Assembly: GCF_019931195.1 (NCBI RefSeq)
Contig: NZ_JAIOUO010000002.1
Location: 558,001-622,000 of the forward strand
DNA: 64,000 nt
Source: Marinobacter sp. F4216
GTDB lineage: Bacteria > Pseudomonadota > Gammaproteobacteria > Pseudomonadales > Oleiphilaceae
Reading direction: 5' to 3'
In this document: positions 8,524 to 17,381 of the stretch, piece after piece
How the letters are laid out: the number at the start of each line of letters is the position of its first letter
How positions within the stretch are numbered: position 1 is the stretch's first letter
Notes under the pieces: generated by a model
Database searches by the model: none
Told to the model about the DNA's origin: nothing
The model's input: only the letters and a program-made list of their open reading frames with translations
Translations under genes and position numbers: made by a program

Positions 8524-8771
8524 GCGTCTTTGGTCGGGTCCTTGGCGCTGTTTGCCACGTCATCTTCTGTATTGGCGGAAGTGCCAGGGGAGGTCGATTT
8601 GTCGACGCGAGCCTCGTCCGGAATCTTGTCCTCGTCATCATCGTAGAGGATGCGGTGTGCAGGCCCTTCAAGGTCGTCGTACTGGCCGCTCTTTACCGCC
8701 CAGGAAAAGAGCAGGATGCCAATGGCCACCACCAGCAACACCAGGGGGACAAGAATAATGACTATTTGCAC
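8520..8771 (-). CDS. ccoS: cbb3-type cytochrome oxidase assembly protein CcoS
   Basis: 83 residues. One N-terminal membrane helix (IVIILVPLVLLVVAIGILLF) is followed by the CcoS hallmark WAVKSGQYDDLEGPAHRIL and an acidic tail rich in D and E. CcoS is needed to insert heme b and copper into the catalytic subunit CcoN. It lies 34 bases downstream of ccoI and overlaps the following TauE/SafE gene by 4 bases, so the tail of the operon is translationally coupled. The acidic tail is longer than in many homologues, which end soon after the YDD motif region. Confidence 0.93.
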   Translation of the reverse strand: MQIVIILVPLVLLVVAIGILLFSWAVKSGQYDDLEGPAHRILYDDDEDKIPDEARVDKSTSPGTSANTEDDVANSAKDPTKDA

Positions 8772-8805
8772 GATCTAACCTCTTGGACACTATCCGGCTA
8801 CGGTA

Positions 8806-11256
8806 TCAGGACACAAGCTGTGCGCCAACTCTCGCGCCTTCTTCCGGGGCGTGAAGCAGGGGTGGGCGGGCCAGGCGAAGAGCATTCAACACCACCACCA
8901 GCGAGCTTGCAGACATGCCAAGGGCTGCAAGCCAGGGCGGTACCATTCCTGCCGCGGCCAGGGGCAAGGCAGTTACGTTGTAAACCAGTGCCCAGATCAG
9001 GTTCTGGCGAATCACCCGGCGGGTATCCTGACTGGTCTTGATGGCTTCGGAGAGCTGGCTCAATTGGCCATTCAGTAATACCGCGTCCGCATGCAGCTGG
9101 GTCAGGTCGGCGGCCGAGCCCATGGCCACGGAAATGCCCGCGCCCGCCATGGATGGCAGGTCGTTGATGCCATCCCCCACCATCATGACTTTATGACCCT
9201 GCTCGCTTAAATCCTGCAGCACCTCGAGTTTTCGTTCCGGCGATGCTTGCCCAATGGCGTCATCAATCCCCAACGCCGTAGCCACCTGTTGGACGTGATT
9301 CGAGCGGTCGCCACTGAGCAGCATAACCCGGATACCGCGATCTTTGAGATCGGCTATGGCCTTCTGGGCGTCTGCCCTGGGCTGGTCGTCGAGGCAGAAA
9401 CAGGCCAGCCATTCTGAGCCTGAGGCCAGCCAGACCTCCATGCCGTTCGAGGATTCCACGCTCGGGGCGGGCAGCTCTGTCTGGGACTGAACAAATTCCC
9501 GGTGACCGATGTACAGGGCTTTTTCGCCAAGGGTGCCTGACAATCCTCCTCCCAAGTGATTCTGTACCTGACTCACGCTGGTGGCGGACAGGTCACTGAA
9601 AACCCTGGCAATGGGGTGCTCGGAGTGCCGTTCGAGCCCTGCGGCGAGCTTCAGACAACTCGCTTCGTCTATGCTCCCGGTTACCTTGACGGAAGCCAGT
9701 CTGAGCCGGCCTTCGGTCAGTGTGCCGGTTTTGTCGAACACCACCGTGTCGATGGCATTCATGGATTCCAGGGTATGGCCCCTCGTTGGCAGAAAGCCCA
9801 GTCTCCGGAGTTTCATGGTGGCGGCAGTGATGGCGGTCGGCGTTGCCAGTGACAGAGCGCAGGGGCAGGTCACCACCAGTACCGACAGGGTGATGTCGAA
9901 TGCGTTGTCGGCACCTGCCAGCCACCAGCCAATCCAAACGACCGGGGCTAGAATCAGGACGCGTCCCACAAACTTGCCGGCCATCTGATCTGCCATGCGG
10001 GCCACCGGTGGCTTCTCGGATTGCACACGATCGAGCACCCGAAGGATTCCGGACAATCGTGTCTGAGAGCCGGAACGGGTGACTTCCACATCAATCGGGT
10101 TTTCCCCATTAACGCTACCCGCGTGCACGGTATCGCCTGTTGACCGGGTTTCGGGCAGGTATTCGCCGGTGAGCGCCGCTTCATTGAGGGTGGAGTGGCC
10201 GCTGACAATCGTGCCATCGACAGGTAGCGTTTCACCGGGCCGAACGCGAACGGTGTCGCCCGGCCGGATCTCGTGGGCCGGAACCACGCTGGTATCTCCG
10301 TCCTGAACCCTGGTGGCAACGGTGGGCTGGAACCCGGCGAGTGCGTTGCCGGTCAATCCCGCCCGGAATCGTGCGCGGACTTCGACGTAACGGCCCAGTA
10401 GCAGGAAGAAGGTGAACATGCACACCGACTCAAAATACACTTCCTCACCCCCGACGGCCGTCACCCAGGCGCTGGCCAGATAGGCCAGGCCAATAGCGAT
10501 AGCCACGGGAACGTCCATGGTCAGGTGCCGGGACTGGATATCCCGCCGGGCATTCCTGAAAAACGGCGCGGCGCTGTAAAACACCACCGGTGTGGTGATC
10601 AGAAAGCTGACCCAGCGAAAGAAGCTGACAAAGTCGGAGGATAAGTCGTTCACCATCTCGAAGTAGAGCGGGAACGCCAGCATCATACTCTGGAATGACC
10701 CGATGCCGGCCAGAGTCAGTCGGATCAGCATCGAGCGATGCTCGGATCGTAACTGCTGCTCCACCTCGTCAGCCCGATAGGGACGGGCTGTGTAGCCGAG
10801 TTCGTGGATGGCGATCAGCAAATCGCTGAGTTTTGCCTGATCCTGGGCCCAGACCAGCCGGGCGCGCTGGGTGCTGTGATTCACTGAAAAAGACAGCACG
10901 CCAGTCTGTTTCTTCATGTGGTTTTCCAGCAGCCAGATACAGGCGGCACAGGTGATACCACCAATCAGCAACTGGGCTTCCTGGCCGCCCTTTACCGGCG
11001 AGACAAATGCCTGCTGGATGAGCGGGTGATCGAGTTCGCGGATCCGTTCCAGTTCCGGTTTGGTCAGTTGCCTGGGGGTGACGGCGGGCTCAGTACGGAA
11101 GTTGTAGAAGCCGGTGAGCCCTTCGGCTTGGATGGTTTCGCACACGGCTTTACAGCCCTGGCAGCAAAAGTGGCGCGATTGCCCGTCGAGCTCCAGGGTG
11201 ATGGGCGGCTCACCGGCCGCCGGTTCACCGCAGTGGTAACAGGCCGGTGAGGTCAC
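8806..11256 (-). CDS. ccoI: Copper-translocating P1B-type ATPase CcoI (FixI)
   Basis: 816 residues. The N terminus has a cysteine-rich region (CYHCGEP, HFCCQGC) and then a heavy-metal-associated domain with GGITCAACIWLLE. The ATPase core shows the transmembrane metal motif TCPCALSLATP, the phosphorylation site FDKTGTLTEG, the HP motif (HSEHPIA) and the hinge MVGDGINDLPSMAGAG. This is the subtype that exports copper to the periplasm for cbb3 oxidase assembly. The extended cysteine-rich N terminus fits CcoI/FixI and not CopA. Its start overlaps the stop of ccoH by 4 bases. Assignment is secure. Confidence 0.95.
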   Translation of the reverse strand: MTSPACYHCGEPAAGEPPITLELDGQSRHFCCQGCKAVCETIQAEGLTGFYNFRTEPAVTPRQLTKPELERIRELDHPLIQQAFVSPVKGGQEAQLLIGGITCAACIWLLENHMKKQTGVLSFSVNHSTQRARLVWAQDQAKLSDLLIAIHELGYTARPYRADEVEQQLRSEHRSMLIRLTLAGIGSFQSMMLAFPLYFEMVNDLSSDFVSFFRWVSFLITTPVVFYSAAPFFRNARRDIQSRHLTMDVPVAIAIGLAYLASAWVTAVGGEEVYFESVCMFTFFLLLGRYVEVRARFRAGLTGNALAGFQPTVATRVQDGDTSVVPAHEIRPGDTVRVRPGETLPVDGTIVSGHSTLNEAALTGEYLPETRSTGDTVHAGSVNGENPIDVEVTRSGSQTRLSGILRVLDRVQSEKPPVARMADQMAGKFVGRVLILAPVVWIGWWLAGADNAFDITLSVLVVTCPCALSLATPTAITAATMKLRRLGFLPTRGHTLESMNAIDTVVFDKTGTLTEGRLRLASVKVTGSIDEASCLKLAAGLERHSEHPIARVFSDLSATSVSQVQNHLGGGLSGTLGEKALYIGHREFVQSQTELPAPSVESSNGMEVWLASGSEWLACFCLDDQPRADAQKAIADLKDRGIRVMLLSGDRSNHVQQVATALGIDDAIGQASPERKLEVLQDLSEQGHKVMMVGDGINDLPSMAGAGISVAMGSAADLTQLHADAVLLNGQLSQLSEAIKTSQDTRRVIRQNLIWALVYNVTALPLAAAGMVPPWLAALGMSASSLVVVLNALRLARPPLLHAPEEGARVGAQLVS

Positions 11257-11774
11257 TCCTGCTCAGCGTCCTTTGCCTTGATAACCAGGGACTCCTTGGG
11301 CAGCCAGGCTTCGCCTTTCAGGCGCCACGTGTTGTCCGGGCCACGCAGGTCGAAATACCAGCGGCCATCGATATCTTCCAGCAATTGCGCCTCATACCTG
11401 CCGTTGCCGATAGCGCGAAACTGAACAGTGCGGTCGTACTTGGAGAGCGTGGGGTGGAACAGGTTAAGGATCAGATAATCGAAGTCTGCTGCACCCTCGT
11501 CGGAATTCAGTGAGAGGGTAACCTGACGGCCATCAAAGGCCATGTCGCCGGTCAGGCCCAGGTCAGTGGCCTTCTGGTCCCGGGCGATCTCATAATTGAT
11601 GCCTCGTCCCTGCTTGGAATAATCGTCGGTCACCATGGTGTCTTCCATGTTCAGGGCGACAGTCAGCATGACGGCGCACCAGGTGATAGCAGCCAGGGGG
11701 AAAATGGTCAGGAACCAGAACCAGGGTTGGCGGTACCAGGGTGCGACCGGGGATTGATCAGACATGTTACTCAT
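11253..11774 (-). CDS. ccoH: FixH/CcoH family cbb3 oxidase assembly protein
   Basis: 173 residues. A single N-terminal membrane helix (WFWFLTIFPLAAITWCAVMLTVAL) is followed by a periplasmic beta-rich domain with the FixH-type YYSKQGRGINYE-like pattern, seen here as DDYSKQGRGINYEIARD. CcoH binds CcoN and stays with the mature oxidase. It follows ccoG by 38 bases and overlaps ccoI by 4 bases. The start ATG at 11774 leaves a short cytoplasmic N terminus (MSNMSDQSPVAPWYRQP), as in Pseudomonas homologues. Confidence 0.93.
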   Translation of the reverse strand: MSNMSDQSPVAPWYRQPWFWFLTIFPLAAITWCAVMLTVALNMEDTMVTDDYSKQGRGINYEIARDQKATDLGLTGDMAFDGRQVTLSLNSDEGAADFDYLILNLFHPTLSKYDRTVQFRAIGNGRYEAQLLEDIDGRWYFDLRGPDNTWRLKGEAWLPKESLVIKAKDAEQE

Positions 11775-11812
11775 TCTCTTGGTAATACATTGAGAGCTTG
11801 GGATTTAAAAAT

Positions 11813-13243
11813 TCAAGGCTTAGGACCGACAAACCGGCTTTCGGTTTCCAGTACCAGGGTTGAGTCCACTTCTGACCGCGCCTCAAAGAAGATGGTGTGA
11901 TTGCTGGTCTTTATGGACTCGGGTGGTACGTCCACCACGGTCGGGAGTGATCGGTTCTCGCCGCTTTCGACGGTCACGGTTTCTTGCGTCAGGATCTTTA
12001 TGCCTTCAAGGCCGCGAACGGAAAGACTGAAAGTCTGGGGAACTTCGGTCATGTTGGCGATCTTCAGGGTATAGGAGTTCTCGATCCGACCTTGGCCGTT
12101 GAAGCTGAAGAGCGCACCGCGGTCTCTGAGGGCATCAAGCTGTGCGGGAACCCGTGTTGCTATGGTAACAGCGACCGCCGAAATCATCAGTGCTAGCGCA
12201 GCGCCGTAACCAAACGTGCGTGGGCGAAGCAGTTTGGAGGACTTGCCCTCAAGTTCGTTCTCCGTGGTATAGCGGATCAACCCCTTGGGATAGTCCATTT
12301 TTTCCATGATCTCGTCACAGGCATCAATGCAAAGGGCGCACCCGATACATTCGTATTGAAGCCCATCTCGAATGTCGATGCCGGTCGGGCACACCTGCAC
12401 GCATTGGCCGCAGTCAATGCAGTCGCCCAACCCCGTTTCAGCTGGTGAGACCCCTTTCTTGCGGCCGCCGCGGGGCTCCCCGCGGTTGGGATCATAGGAA
12501 ACAACTCGGGTATTAGGGTCAAACATCACGGACTGGAATCGGGCGTAGGGGCACATGTACAGGCAGACCTGCTCACGCATCCAGCCCGCGTTCAGGTAGG
12601 TGGCAATGGTGAAGAAAAGGACCCAGAAATAAGCCCAGCCGTTGGCCTGGAAGGTAAACAGGTCGGCGATCAATTCTCGAATTGGGTAGAAGTAGCCGAC
12701 AAAGGTAAGACCGGTCGCCAACGCTATCAGCACCCAGACAAGGTGCTTGGTCGATTTGCGTGCGAGCTTTTCACCGGACATGGGGGCCTTGTCCAGCTTC
12801 ATCCGCTTATTGCGGCTGCCTTCGATGCGCTCCTCGACCCACATGAAAATGAAGGTCCATACAGTCTGTGGGCAGGTATAGCCACACCATACCCGGCCAA
12901 ACAGGGTGGTGATGAAAAACAGGCCGAACGCACTGATGATCAGCATTCCGGACAGCAGAATGAAATCTTTCGGGTAGAAGGTGGCCCCATACAGGTGAAA
13001 CTCACGGGCGGGAAGGTCGAAATGAATCAGCGGCTGGCCATCCAGTGTGATCCACACGAACAGGAAGTACATGCCCATCAGAAGGGTAAGACTGACGTTC
13101 CTTATCCGCTGGAAGAGGCCTTTGACTTCCTTGACGTAGATTTTCTTGCGACTGGCGTAGAGTTCTACGGTTCCGGTGTTCTTATTTTTATCGGAGGGGT
13201 CAGAGGATGGGTCAACCTGTTTGACCGGAATCTCACTGCTCAT
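11813..13243 (-). CDS. ccoG: Cytochrome c oxidase accessory protein CcoG
   Basis: 476 residues from the ATG at 13243, chosen because GGGAGG sits 6 bases upstream; the frame stays open for 44 further codons upstream but lacks such a site. CcoG is a membrane ferredoxin-like protein that reduces copper for insertion into cbb3 oxidase. Several membrane helices are followed by two [4Fe-4S] motifs, CIDCGQCVQVCP and CIGCALCIDACD. A further cluster-like CxxxC occurs in VCLYMCPYARFQ, and VWCGYTCPQTVW lies in a membrane segment. The C-terminal Ig-like domain is periplasmic. It is separated from ccoP by 132 bases that contain a strong hairpin. Assignment is secure. Confidence 0.95.
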   Translation of the reverse strand: MSSEIPVKQVDPSSDPSDKNKNTGTVELYASRKKIYVKEVKGLFQRIRNVSLTLLMGMYFLFVWITLDGQPLIHFDLPAREFHLYGATFYPKDFILLSGMLIISAFGLFFITTLFGRVWCGYTCPQTVWTFIFMWVEERIEGSRNKRMKLDKAPMSGEKLARKSTKHLVWVLIALATGLTFVGYFYPIRELIADLFTFQANGWAYFWVLFFTIATYLNAGWMREQVCLYMCPYARFQSVMFDPNTRVVSYDPNRGEPRGGRKKGVSPAETGLGDCIDCGQCVQVCPTGIDIRDGLQYECIGCALCIDACDEIMEKMDYPKGLIRYTTENELEGKSSKLLRPRTFGYGAALALMISAVAVTIATRVPAQLDALRDRGALFSFNGQGRIENSYTLKIANMTEVPQTFSLSVRGLEGIKILTQETVTVESGENRSLPTVVDVPPESIKTSNHTIFFEARSEVDSTLVLETESRFVGPKP

Positions 13244-13347
13244 CAAAACCTCCCGATGAAAGACAACCTGCGGTTCAGGGATGTTGTGTCCTTTGATCCG
13301 CTCCTGTCTGAACCCGGTCGCTTCCGGATGCAGGCGGGAGAAGACCA

Positions 13348-13368
13348 GGCCGGGGCTGGGCCCCGGCC
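13348..13368 (-). other. Intercistronic hairpin between ccoP and ccoG
   Basis: Eight-base perfect GC stem (GGCCGGGG / CCCCGGCC) with a five-base loop, beginning 7 bases downstream of the ccoP stop on the transcribed strand. No T-run follows, so it is more likely an RNA-stability or processing element at the 3' end of ccoNOQP than a full terminator. Confidence 0.5.
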
Positions 13369-13375
13369 GGATCAA

Positions 13376-14269
13376 TCAGTCGTTAGACAGACTGTAAACG
13401 TAAGCAGCGAGAATCTGGATCTGGTCGTCGGTCAGACGGCCGCTCTGGGCGGGCATCTGGTTCTGGCGACCATTGACCACGGTCTCTTTAATCCACTCGT
13501 AGGTAGAACCGTAGAGCCAGACGTCGTCGGTCAGATTGGGGGCACCGACTGCTTCCATGCCCTTGCCTCCCGGGCCGTGGCATGCGGCGCAGCCCTGTGC
13601 GAAGACTGCCTTACCAGCTTCAGCCGCCTCTGCGTCTTTTTCACGACCGCTGAAGCTGAGCACGTAGTTGACGACCTGGTCCACTTGCTCGTTAGTCATG
13701 TTCGGCATGACGCCCTTAGCAGGCATATTACCCATACGACCGTTGTGCAGGGTTTCCAGGATTGCCTCGGGCGTACCGCCGTACAGCCAGTCGTCGTCGG
13801 TCAGGTTGGGGAAACCCACCTGTCCGCGAGCTGCTGTGCCATGACAAACGGCGCAGTTGTTGGCGAACAGACGCTGGCCGATCTTCAGGGCATCCTCGTT
13901 GTCAGCCAGTTCGGCCACGGGTGTATCACCATACTGTGCGTAGATTTCGCCAAACTTCTCTTCGGCTTCCGCAACTTCCGCTTCCCACTGGTTGTGGGCG
14001 GTCCAGCCTAGCAGACCTTTCCAGTTACCGAGGCCCGGATAGAGGGCCAGGTATCCAAGGGCGAATACGCAGGTTGCGAGGAACAGATAGAGCCACCATT
14101 TCGGCATCGGGTTATCGTATTCCTCAATGCCATCAAAGGAGTGCCCCATGGTACGGTCGGTCTCGACGTCTGTGGTCTGACTCTTGCGAACTGCCCACAA
14201 CAGCCAGGCACAGCCGAAAATCGTACCGAGCACGATCACGCTGATCCAGATGCTCCAGAAGGTACTCAT
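13376..14269 (-). CDS. ccoP: cbb3-type cytochrome c oxidase subunit III (diheme CcoP)
   Basis: 297 residues. It passes electrons from soluble cytochrome c to CcoO. Two heme-c sites are present: CAVCHGTAARG and CAACHGPGGKG. Axial methionines are likely in GNMPAKGVMPNMT and QNQMPAQSGRLT. Two membrane helices occur at the N terminus, the first near residues 5-27 and the second in WWLYLFLATCVFALGYLAL, so this is the longer two-helix form known from Pseudomonas-type CcoP. The start overlaps the ccoQ stop by 4 bases. A GC hairpin follows the stop. Assignment is secure. Confidence 0.96.
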   Translation of the reverse strand: MSTFWSIWISVIVLGTIFGCAWLLWAVRKSQTTDVETDRTMGHSFDGIEEYDNPMPKWWLYLFLATCVFALGYLALYPGLGNWKGLLGWTAHNQWEAEVAEAEEKFGEIYAQYGDTPVAELADNEDALKIGQRLFANNCAVCHGTAARGQVGFPNLTDDDWLYGGTPEAILETLHNGRMGNMPAKGVMPNMTNEQVDQVVNYVLSFSGREKDAEAAEAGKAVFAQGCAACHGPGGKGMEAVGAPNLTDDVWLYGSTYEWIKETVVNGRQNQMPAQSGRLTDDQIQILAAYVYSLSND

Positions 14270-14460
14270 TGCTTTTTCTCCGTTTTTTCCTGATCAAGAG
14301 TCCGCTGGTCAGCTTCTTCATCGTCGAATGGCAGGTGTGCCGCTTCGTCATTGGCCTTCTTGCGGTGGGCGCTATAGGCCCACCAGACGATGCCAAGGAA
14401 GATGGCCATGACCACAAGGGTGTGAATTCCGCGAAACTCGTTTAAATCCATGGGGGTCAC
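14266..14460 (-). CDS. ccoQ: cbb3-type cytochrome c oxidase subunit CcoQ
   Basis: 64 residues. One membrane helix ([20 protein letters not shown]) is followed by a charged tail of K, D and E, the standard CcoQ plan. CcoQ stabilises the interaction of CcoP with the CcoNO core. It overlaps both neighbours by 4 bases (ccoO upstream and ccoP downstream), which implies coupled translation and balanced stoichiometry. Confidence 0.92.
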   Translation of the reverse strand: MTPMDLNEFRGIHTLVVMAIFLGIVWWAYSAHRKKANDEAAHLPFDDEEADQRTLDQEKTEKKQ

Positions 14461-15068
14461 CGCTTCTCTGTAATCACAGTACCGAGCTGTTGCAGGTACG
14501 CGACCAGAGCTTCGATTTCAAACTTGCCTTTGACCTCATCTTCCGCATTGGCGATTTGCTCATCGGTGTAGGGCACGCCCAGAGTCTGCAGGGTTTCCAT
14601 CTTGCCTGCGGTCTTGGTGTGGTCTACACGATCTTCAAACAGCCATGGGAAGGCCGGCATATTAGATTCCGGTACCACGCTGCGCGGATCGTACAAGTGC
14701 TGACGCTGCCAGGCGTCGGAATAACGGCCACCGACACGAGCCAGGTCTGGACCGGTTCGCTTGGAGCCCCACAGGAACGGGCGGTCGTACACAAACTCGC
14801 CCGCCACGGAGTAGTGGCCATACCGCTCGGTTTCCGCACGGAAGGGGCGGATCTGCTGGGTATGGCATACGTGGCAGCCTTCACGGATGTAGATGTCACG
14901 TCCCTCCAATTCAAGCGCAGTGTAGGGCTCAAGGCCTTCCACCGGCTCGTTGGTTTCTTTCAGGAAGAACAGGGGAACTACTTCCACCAGGAAGCCACCG
15001 CTGATCGCAAGAACGATCAGCACGATCATCAGACCGAGGTTCTTTTCAACAATTTCGTGTTTATGCAT
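14457..15068 (-). CDS. ccoO: cbb3-type cytochrome c oxidase subunit II (monoheme CcoO)
   Basis: 203 residues. An N-terminal membrane anchor ([25 protein letters not shown]) is followed by the single heme-c motif [12 protein letters not shown], the conserved stretch [21 protein letters not shown], and the methionine ligand region [10 protein letters not shown]. It relays electrons from CcoP to CcoN. It lies 15 bases after ccoN and overlaps ccoQ by 4 bases. Length and motifs agree with Pseudomonas-type CcoO. Confidence 0.96.
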   Translation of the reverse strand: MHKHEIVEKNLGLMIVLIVLAISGGFLVEVVPLFFLKETNEPVEGLEPYTALELEGRDIYIREGCHVCHTQQIRPFRAETERYGHYSVAGEFVYDRPFLWGSKRTGPDLARVGGRYSDAWQRQHLYDPRSVVPESNMPAFPWLFEDRVDHTKTAGKMETLQTLGVPYTDEQIANAEDEVKGKFEIEALVAYLQQLGTVITEKR

Positions 15069-15083
15069 CTGGTGTCTCTCCCG

Positions 15084-16511
15084 TTACGCCGCTTGAGCTG
15101 CCGCATTGTCAGCGGCTGGCTGCTTATTGCGAACGGTCATGTAAACGTTGTAGGCCATAATCAGCATGCCGGTCAGGAAGATAACGCCGCCAAGGAACCG
15201 GACGAGGTAGCCCGGGTAGGACGCTTCCAGAGATTCGACAAAGCTGTAGGTCAGGGAGCCGTCTTCGTTCACCGCGCGCCACATCAGGCCTTGCATGATG
15301 CCGTTAACCCACATGGCCACGATGTAAAGCACGGTGCCTACGGTCGCCAGCCAGAAGTGAACGTTGATCAGTGCGGTGCTGTACATGCTCTGCAGACCCC
15401 AGAGCTTGGGAATCAGGTGATAAACCGCACCAATGCTGATCATGGCAACCCAGCCCAGCGCACCGGAGTGCACGTGGCCAATGGTCCAGTCAGTGTTGTG
15501 AGACAGCGCGTTAACGGTCTTGATAGACATCATCGGTCCTTCGAAGGTGGACATGCCGTAGAAGGACAGGGAAACCACCAGGAAGCGCAGGATCGGGTCG
15601 GTGCGGAGTTTGTGCCAGGCACCGGACAGGGTCATCATGCCGTTGATCATACCGCCCCAGGAGGGAGCAAGCAGGATCAGGGACATCACCATGCCTGCGG
15701 TTTGGGCCCAATCTGGCAGGGCAGAGTAGTGCAGGTGGTGACCGCCGGCCCAGACGTAAGTGGCGATCAGTGCCCAGAAGTGAACGATGGACAGACGGTA
15801 GGAGTAAACCGGACGGTTAGCCTGCTTCGGCACGAAGTAGTACATCATGCCCAGGAAGCCGGCGGTCAGGAAGAAGCCTACTGCGTTGTGGCCATACCAC
15901 CACTGCATCATCGCGTCTGTCACACCTGCGTAGGCAGAGTAAGACTTGAAGGCGCTGGCCGGCAGGGCCAGGTTGTTACCAATGTGAAGGCAGGCCACGG
16001 TGATGATGAACGCACCGTAGAACCAGTTGGCGACATAAATGTGCGGCGTGCTGCGTTTCATCACGGTGCCGAAGAAAACCAGTGCGTAGGTCACCCACAC
16101 CACGGCAATGGCGATGTCGATCGGCCATTCGAGCTCAGCGTACTCCTTGGCGCTGGTAAGGCCCAGCGGCAGGGTGATAGCGGCTGCCACGATGATCGCC
16201 TGCCAGCCCCAGAAGGTAAAAGCAGCAAGGCTATCGGAAATCAAGCGTGCCTGACACGTGCGCTGGACCACGTAATATGAGGTCGCGAACAGGGCACTTC
16301 CACCGAAGCCGAAGATAACGGCGTTGGTGTGCAACGGCCGCAGACGGCCGAAGTGGGTAAAGGGAAGGTCGAGGTTGAGGGCTGGCCAGTAGAGTTGCGC
16401 TGCGATCAGCACGCCCATGGCCATTCCTACAATACCCCATACCACTGTCATGATGGCAAACTGTCTCACCACCTTGTAGTTGTATGTCAGGTTTGCATTC
16501 ACTGTGCTCAT
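15084..16511 (-). CDS. ccoN: cbb3-type cytochrome c oxidase subunit I (CcoN)
   Basis: 475 residues with about twelve membrane helices. It is the catalytic subunit that reduces oxygen at a heme b3-CuB centre and pumps protons. Histidine-bearing segments expected for low-spin heme b, heme b3 and CuB are visible: [38 protein letters not shown] and [13 protein letters not shown] followed by VYHLIPKLW. The gene is first in a minus-strand operon ccoNOQP-GHIS. An ANR/FNR-like box (16582-16595) is centred 77 bases upstream of the start, so induction at low oxygen is expected. Only one ccoN copy is in this window. Confidence 0.97.
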   Translation of the reverse strand: MSTVNANLTYNYKVVRQFAIMTVVWGIVGMAMGVLIAAQLYWPALNLDLPFTHFGRLRPLHTNAVIFGFGGSALFATSYYVVQRTCQARLISDSLAAFTFWGWQAIIVAAAITLPLGLTSAKEYAELEWPIDIAIAVVWVTYALVFFGTVMKRSTPHIYVANWFYGAFIITVACLHIGNNLALPASAFKSYSAYAGVTDAMMQWWYGHNAVGFFLTAGFLGMMYYFVPKQANRPVYSYRLSIVHFWALIATYVWAGGHHLHYSALPDWAQTAGMVMSLILLAPSWGGMINGMMTLSGAWHKLRTDPILRFLVVSLSFYGMSTFEGPMMSIKTVNALSHNTDWTIGHVHSGALGWVAMISIGAVYHLIPKLWGLQSMYSTALINVHFWLATVGTVLYIVAMWVNGIMQGLMWRAVNEDGSLTYSFVESLEASYPGYLVRFLGGVIFLTGMLIMAYNVYMTVRNKQPAADNAAAQAA

Positions 16512-16553
16512 AGCCTTACCAATGGATTTAGAGTGGGGAAATATGCGGGCGCA

Positions 16554-16559
16554 AGTATG
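16554..16559 (-). promoter_or_regulatory. Candidate -10 element of the ccoN promoter
   Basis: CATACT on the minus strand, four of six matches to TATAAT. Its centre is 32 bases downstream of the ANR-like box centre, the spacing of class II FNR promoters. This would put the transcript start near 16547. Confidence 0.4.
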
Positions 16560-16581
16560 GAGAAACCATTAGCTCTTTGCA

Positions 16582-16595
16582 ATGACTCAGGTCAA
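16582..16595 (-). promoter_or_regulatory. ANR/FNR-type box upstream of ccoN
   Basis: On the minus strand the site reads TTGAC-CTGA-GTCAT, nine of ten conserved bases of TTGAY-N4-RTCAA, with only the final A replaced by T. It lies 71-84 bases upstream of ccoN and at class II distance from a -10-like element. Oxygen-responsive activation by an ANR/FNR protein is the expected function. Confidence 0.65.
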
Positions 16596-16700
16596 CTCCT
16601 CAACCCAGTTAAGTGCGCGCAAATCAGCAACATGGCATCCTTGGCGACCAAGGTATTTATACGGAATGCCAGAAGGCAAAAGGTCGCTGAGTGACCTGTA

Positions 16701-17381
16701 ATGATAGACCCTGATTTGGTGAAGGTGAAAATTGTAGTGTGGATAAAAAAACAGGGCTTTGAAAATCATCCCAGAGCCTTTCTGGTTCTGGCTCACGGAG
16801 CGGGTGCACCGGCTGATTCGCCGTTTATGGAAACGCTGGCAGACGCACTGGAAGCGCAGGGTGTCGCCACCGTTCGCTTCGAGTTTCCTTATATGGAAAA
16901 ACGGCGAGAAGACGGCAAGAAGCGTCCGCCGGATCGTCAGCCCAAACTGCTTCAGTGCTTCTCCGAGGTGGTTGAGTCGGTTCGCAAGGATATTCCCGGT
17001 AGCGCCCTGCTGCTGGTTGGCGGTAAGTCCATGGGCGGTCGAATGGCCAGTATCCTGGCGACTCAGCGCGGAGGCATTGATGGGGTGATCGGCTTCGGTT
17101 ATCCGTTTCACCCGCCCGGAAAGCCGGATCGCTGGCGTACGGACCACTTTGACAAGATCGACTGTCCGTTTCTGGTGATTCAGGGTACCCGCGACCCGTT
17201 CGGCAAGCGGGACGAGGTCGAAGAGCCTGAGCGGTCTATAGAGCGTGCTGATTTGCACTGGTTGGAAGGTGGGAATCACGACTTCCAGCCCCTTGCCAAG
17301 CAGCAGAGCAGCCAGCGGACCCTTATAGAAGAGGCCGCTGTCGCTTCAGGTCGGTTTGTCGAGAATATTCTGGCGGGCTAG
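16701..17381 (+). CDS. Alpha/beta hydrolase of the KANL3/Tex30 (dienelactone hydrolase-like) type
   Basis: 226 residues. The fold signature begins with FLVLAHGAGAPADSPFM (oxyanion-hole HGAG), then the nucleophile elbow GGKSMGGRMAS with the serine in GKSMGG. The acid is probably in VIQGTRDPFGKRDEV and the histidine in LEGGNHDFQPL, so the triad looks complete. These proteins are conserved in Pseudomonas-like bacteria with unknown substrate. It is cytoplasmic. The start at 16701 has only weak ribosome-binding sequence; a GTG further downstream is possible. The stop codon shares the palindrome CTAG with the stop of the convergent diguanylate cyclase gene. Confidence 0.8.
   Translation: MIDPDLVKVKIVVWIKKQGFENHPRAFLVLAHGAGAPADSPFMETLADALEAQGVATVRFEFPYMEKRREDGKKRPPDRQPKLLQCFSEVVESVRKDIPGSALLLVGGKSMGGRMASILATQRGGIDGVIGFGYPFHPPGKPDRWRTDHFDKIDCPFLVIQGTRDPFGKRDEVEEPERSIERADLHWLEGGNHDFQPLAKQQSSQRTLIEEAAVASGRFVENILAG

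Noticed and set aside
12743..14011. A 422-codon open frame on the plus strand opposite ccoG and ccoP
   Set aside because: Antisense shadow of two well-conserved cco genes; no family features.
14490..16280. A 596-codon open frame on the plus strand opposite ccoN and ccoO
   Set aside because: It mirrors the codon pattern of the real cco genes, has low-complexity His/Gln/Gly-rich composition, no ribosome-binding site and no recognisable domain.
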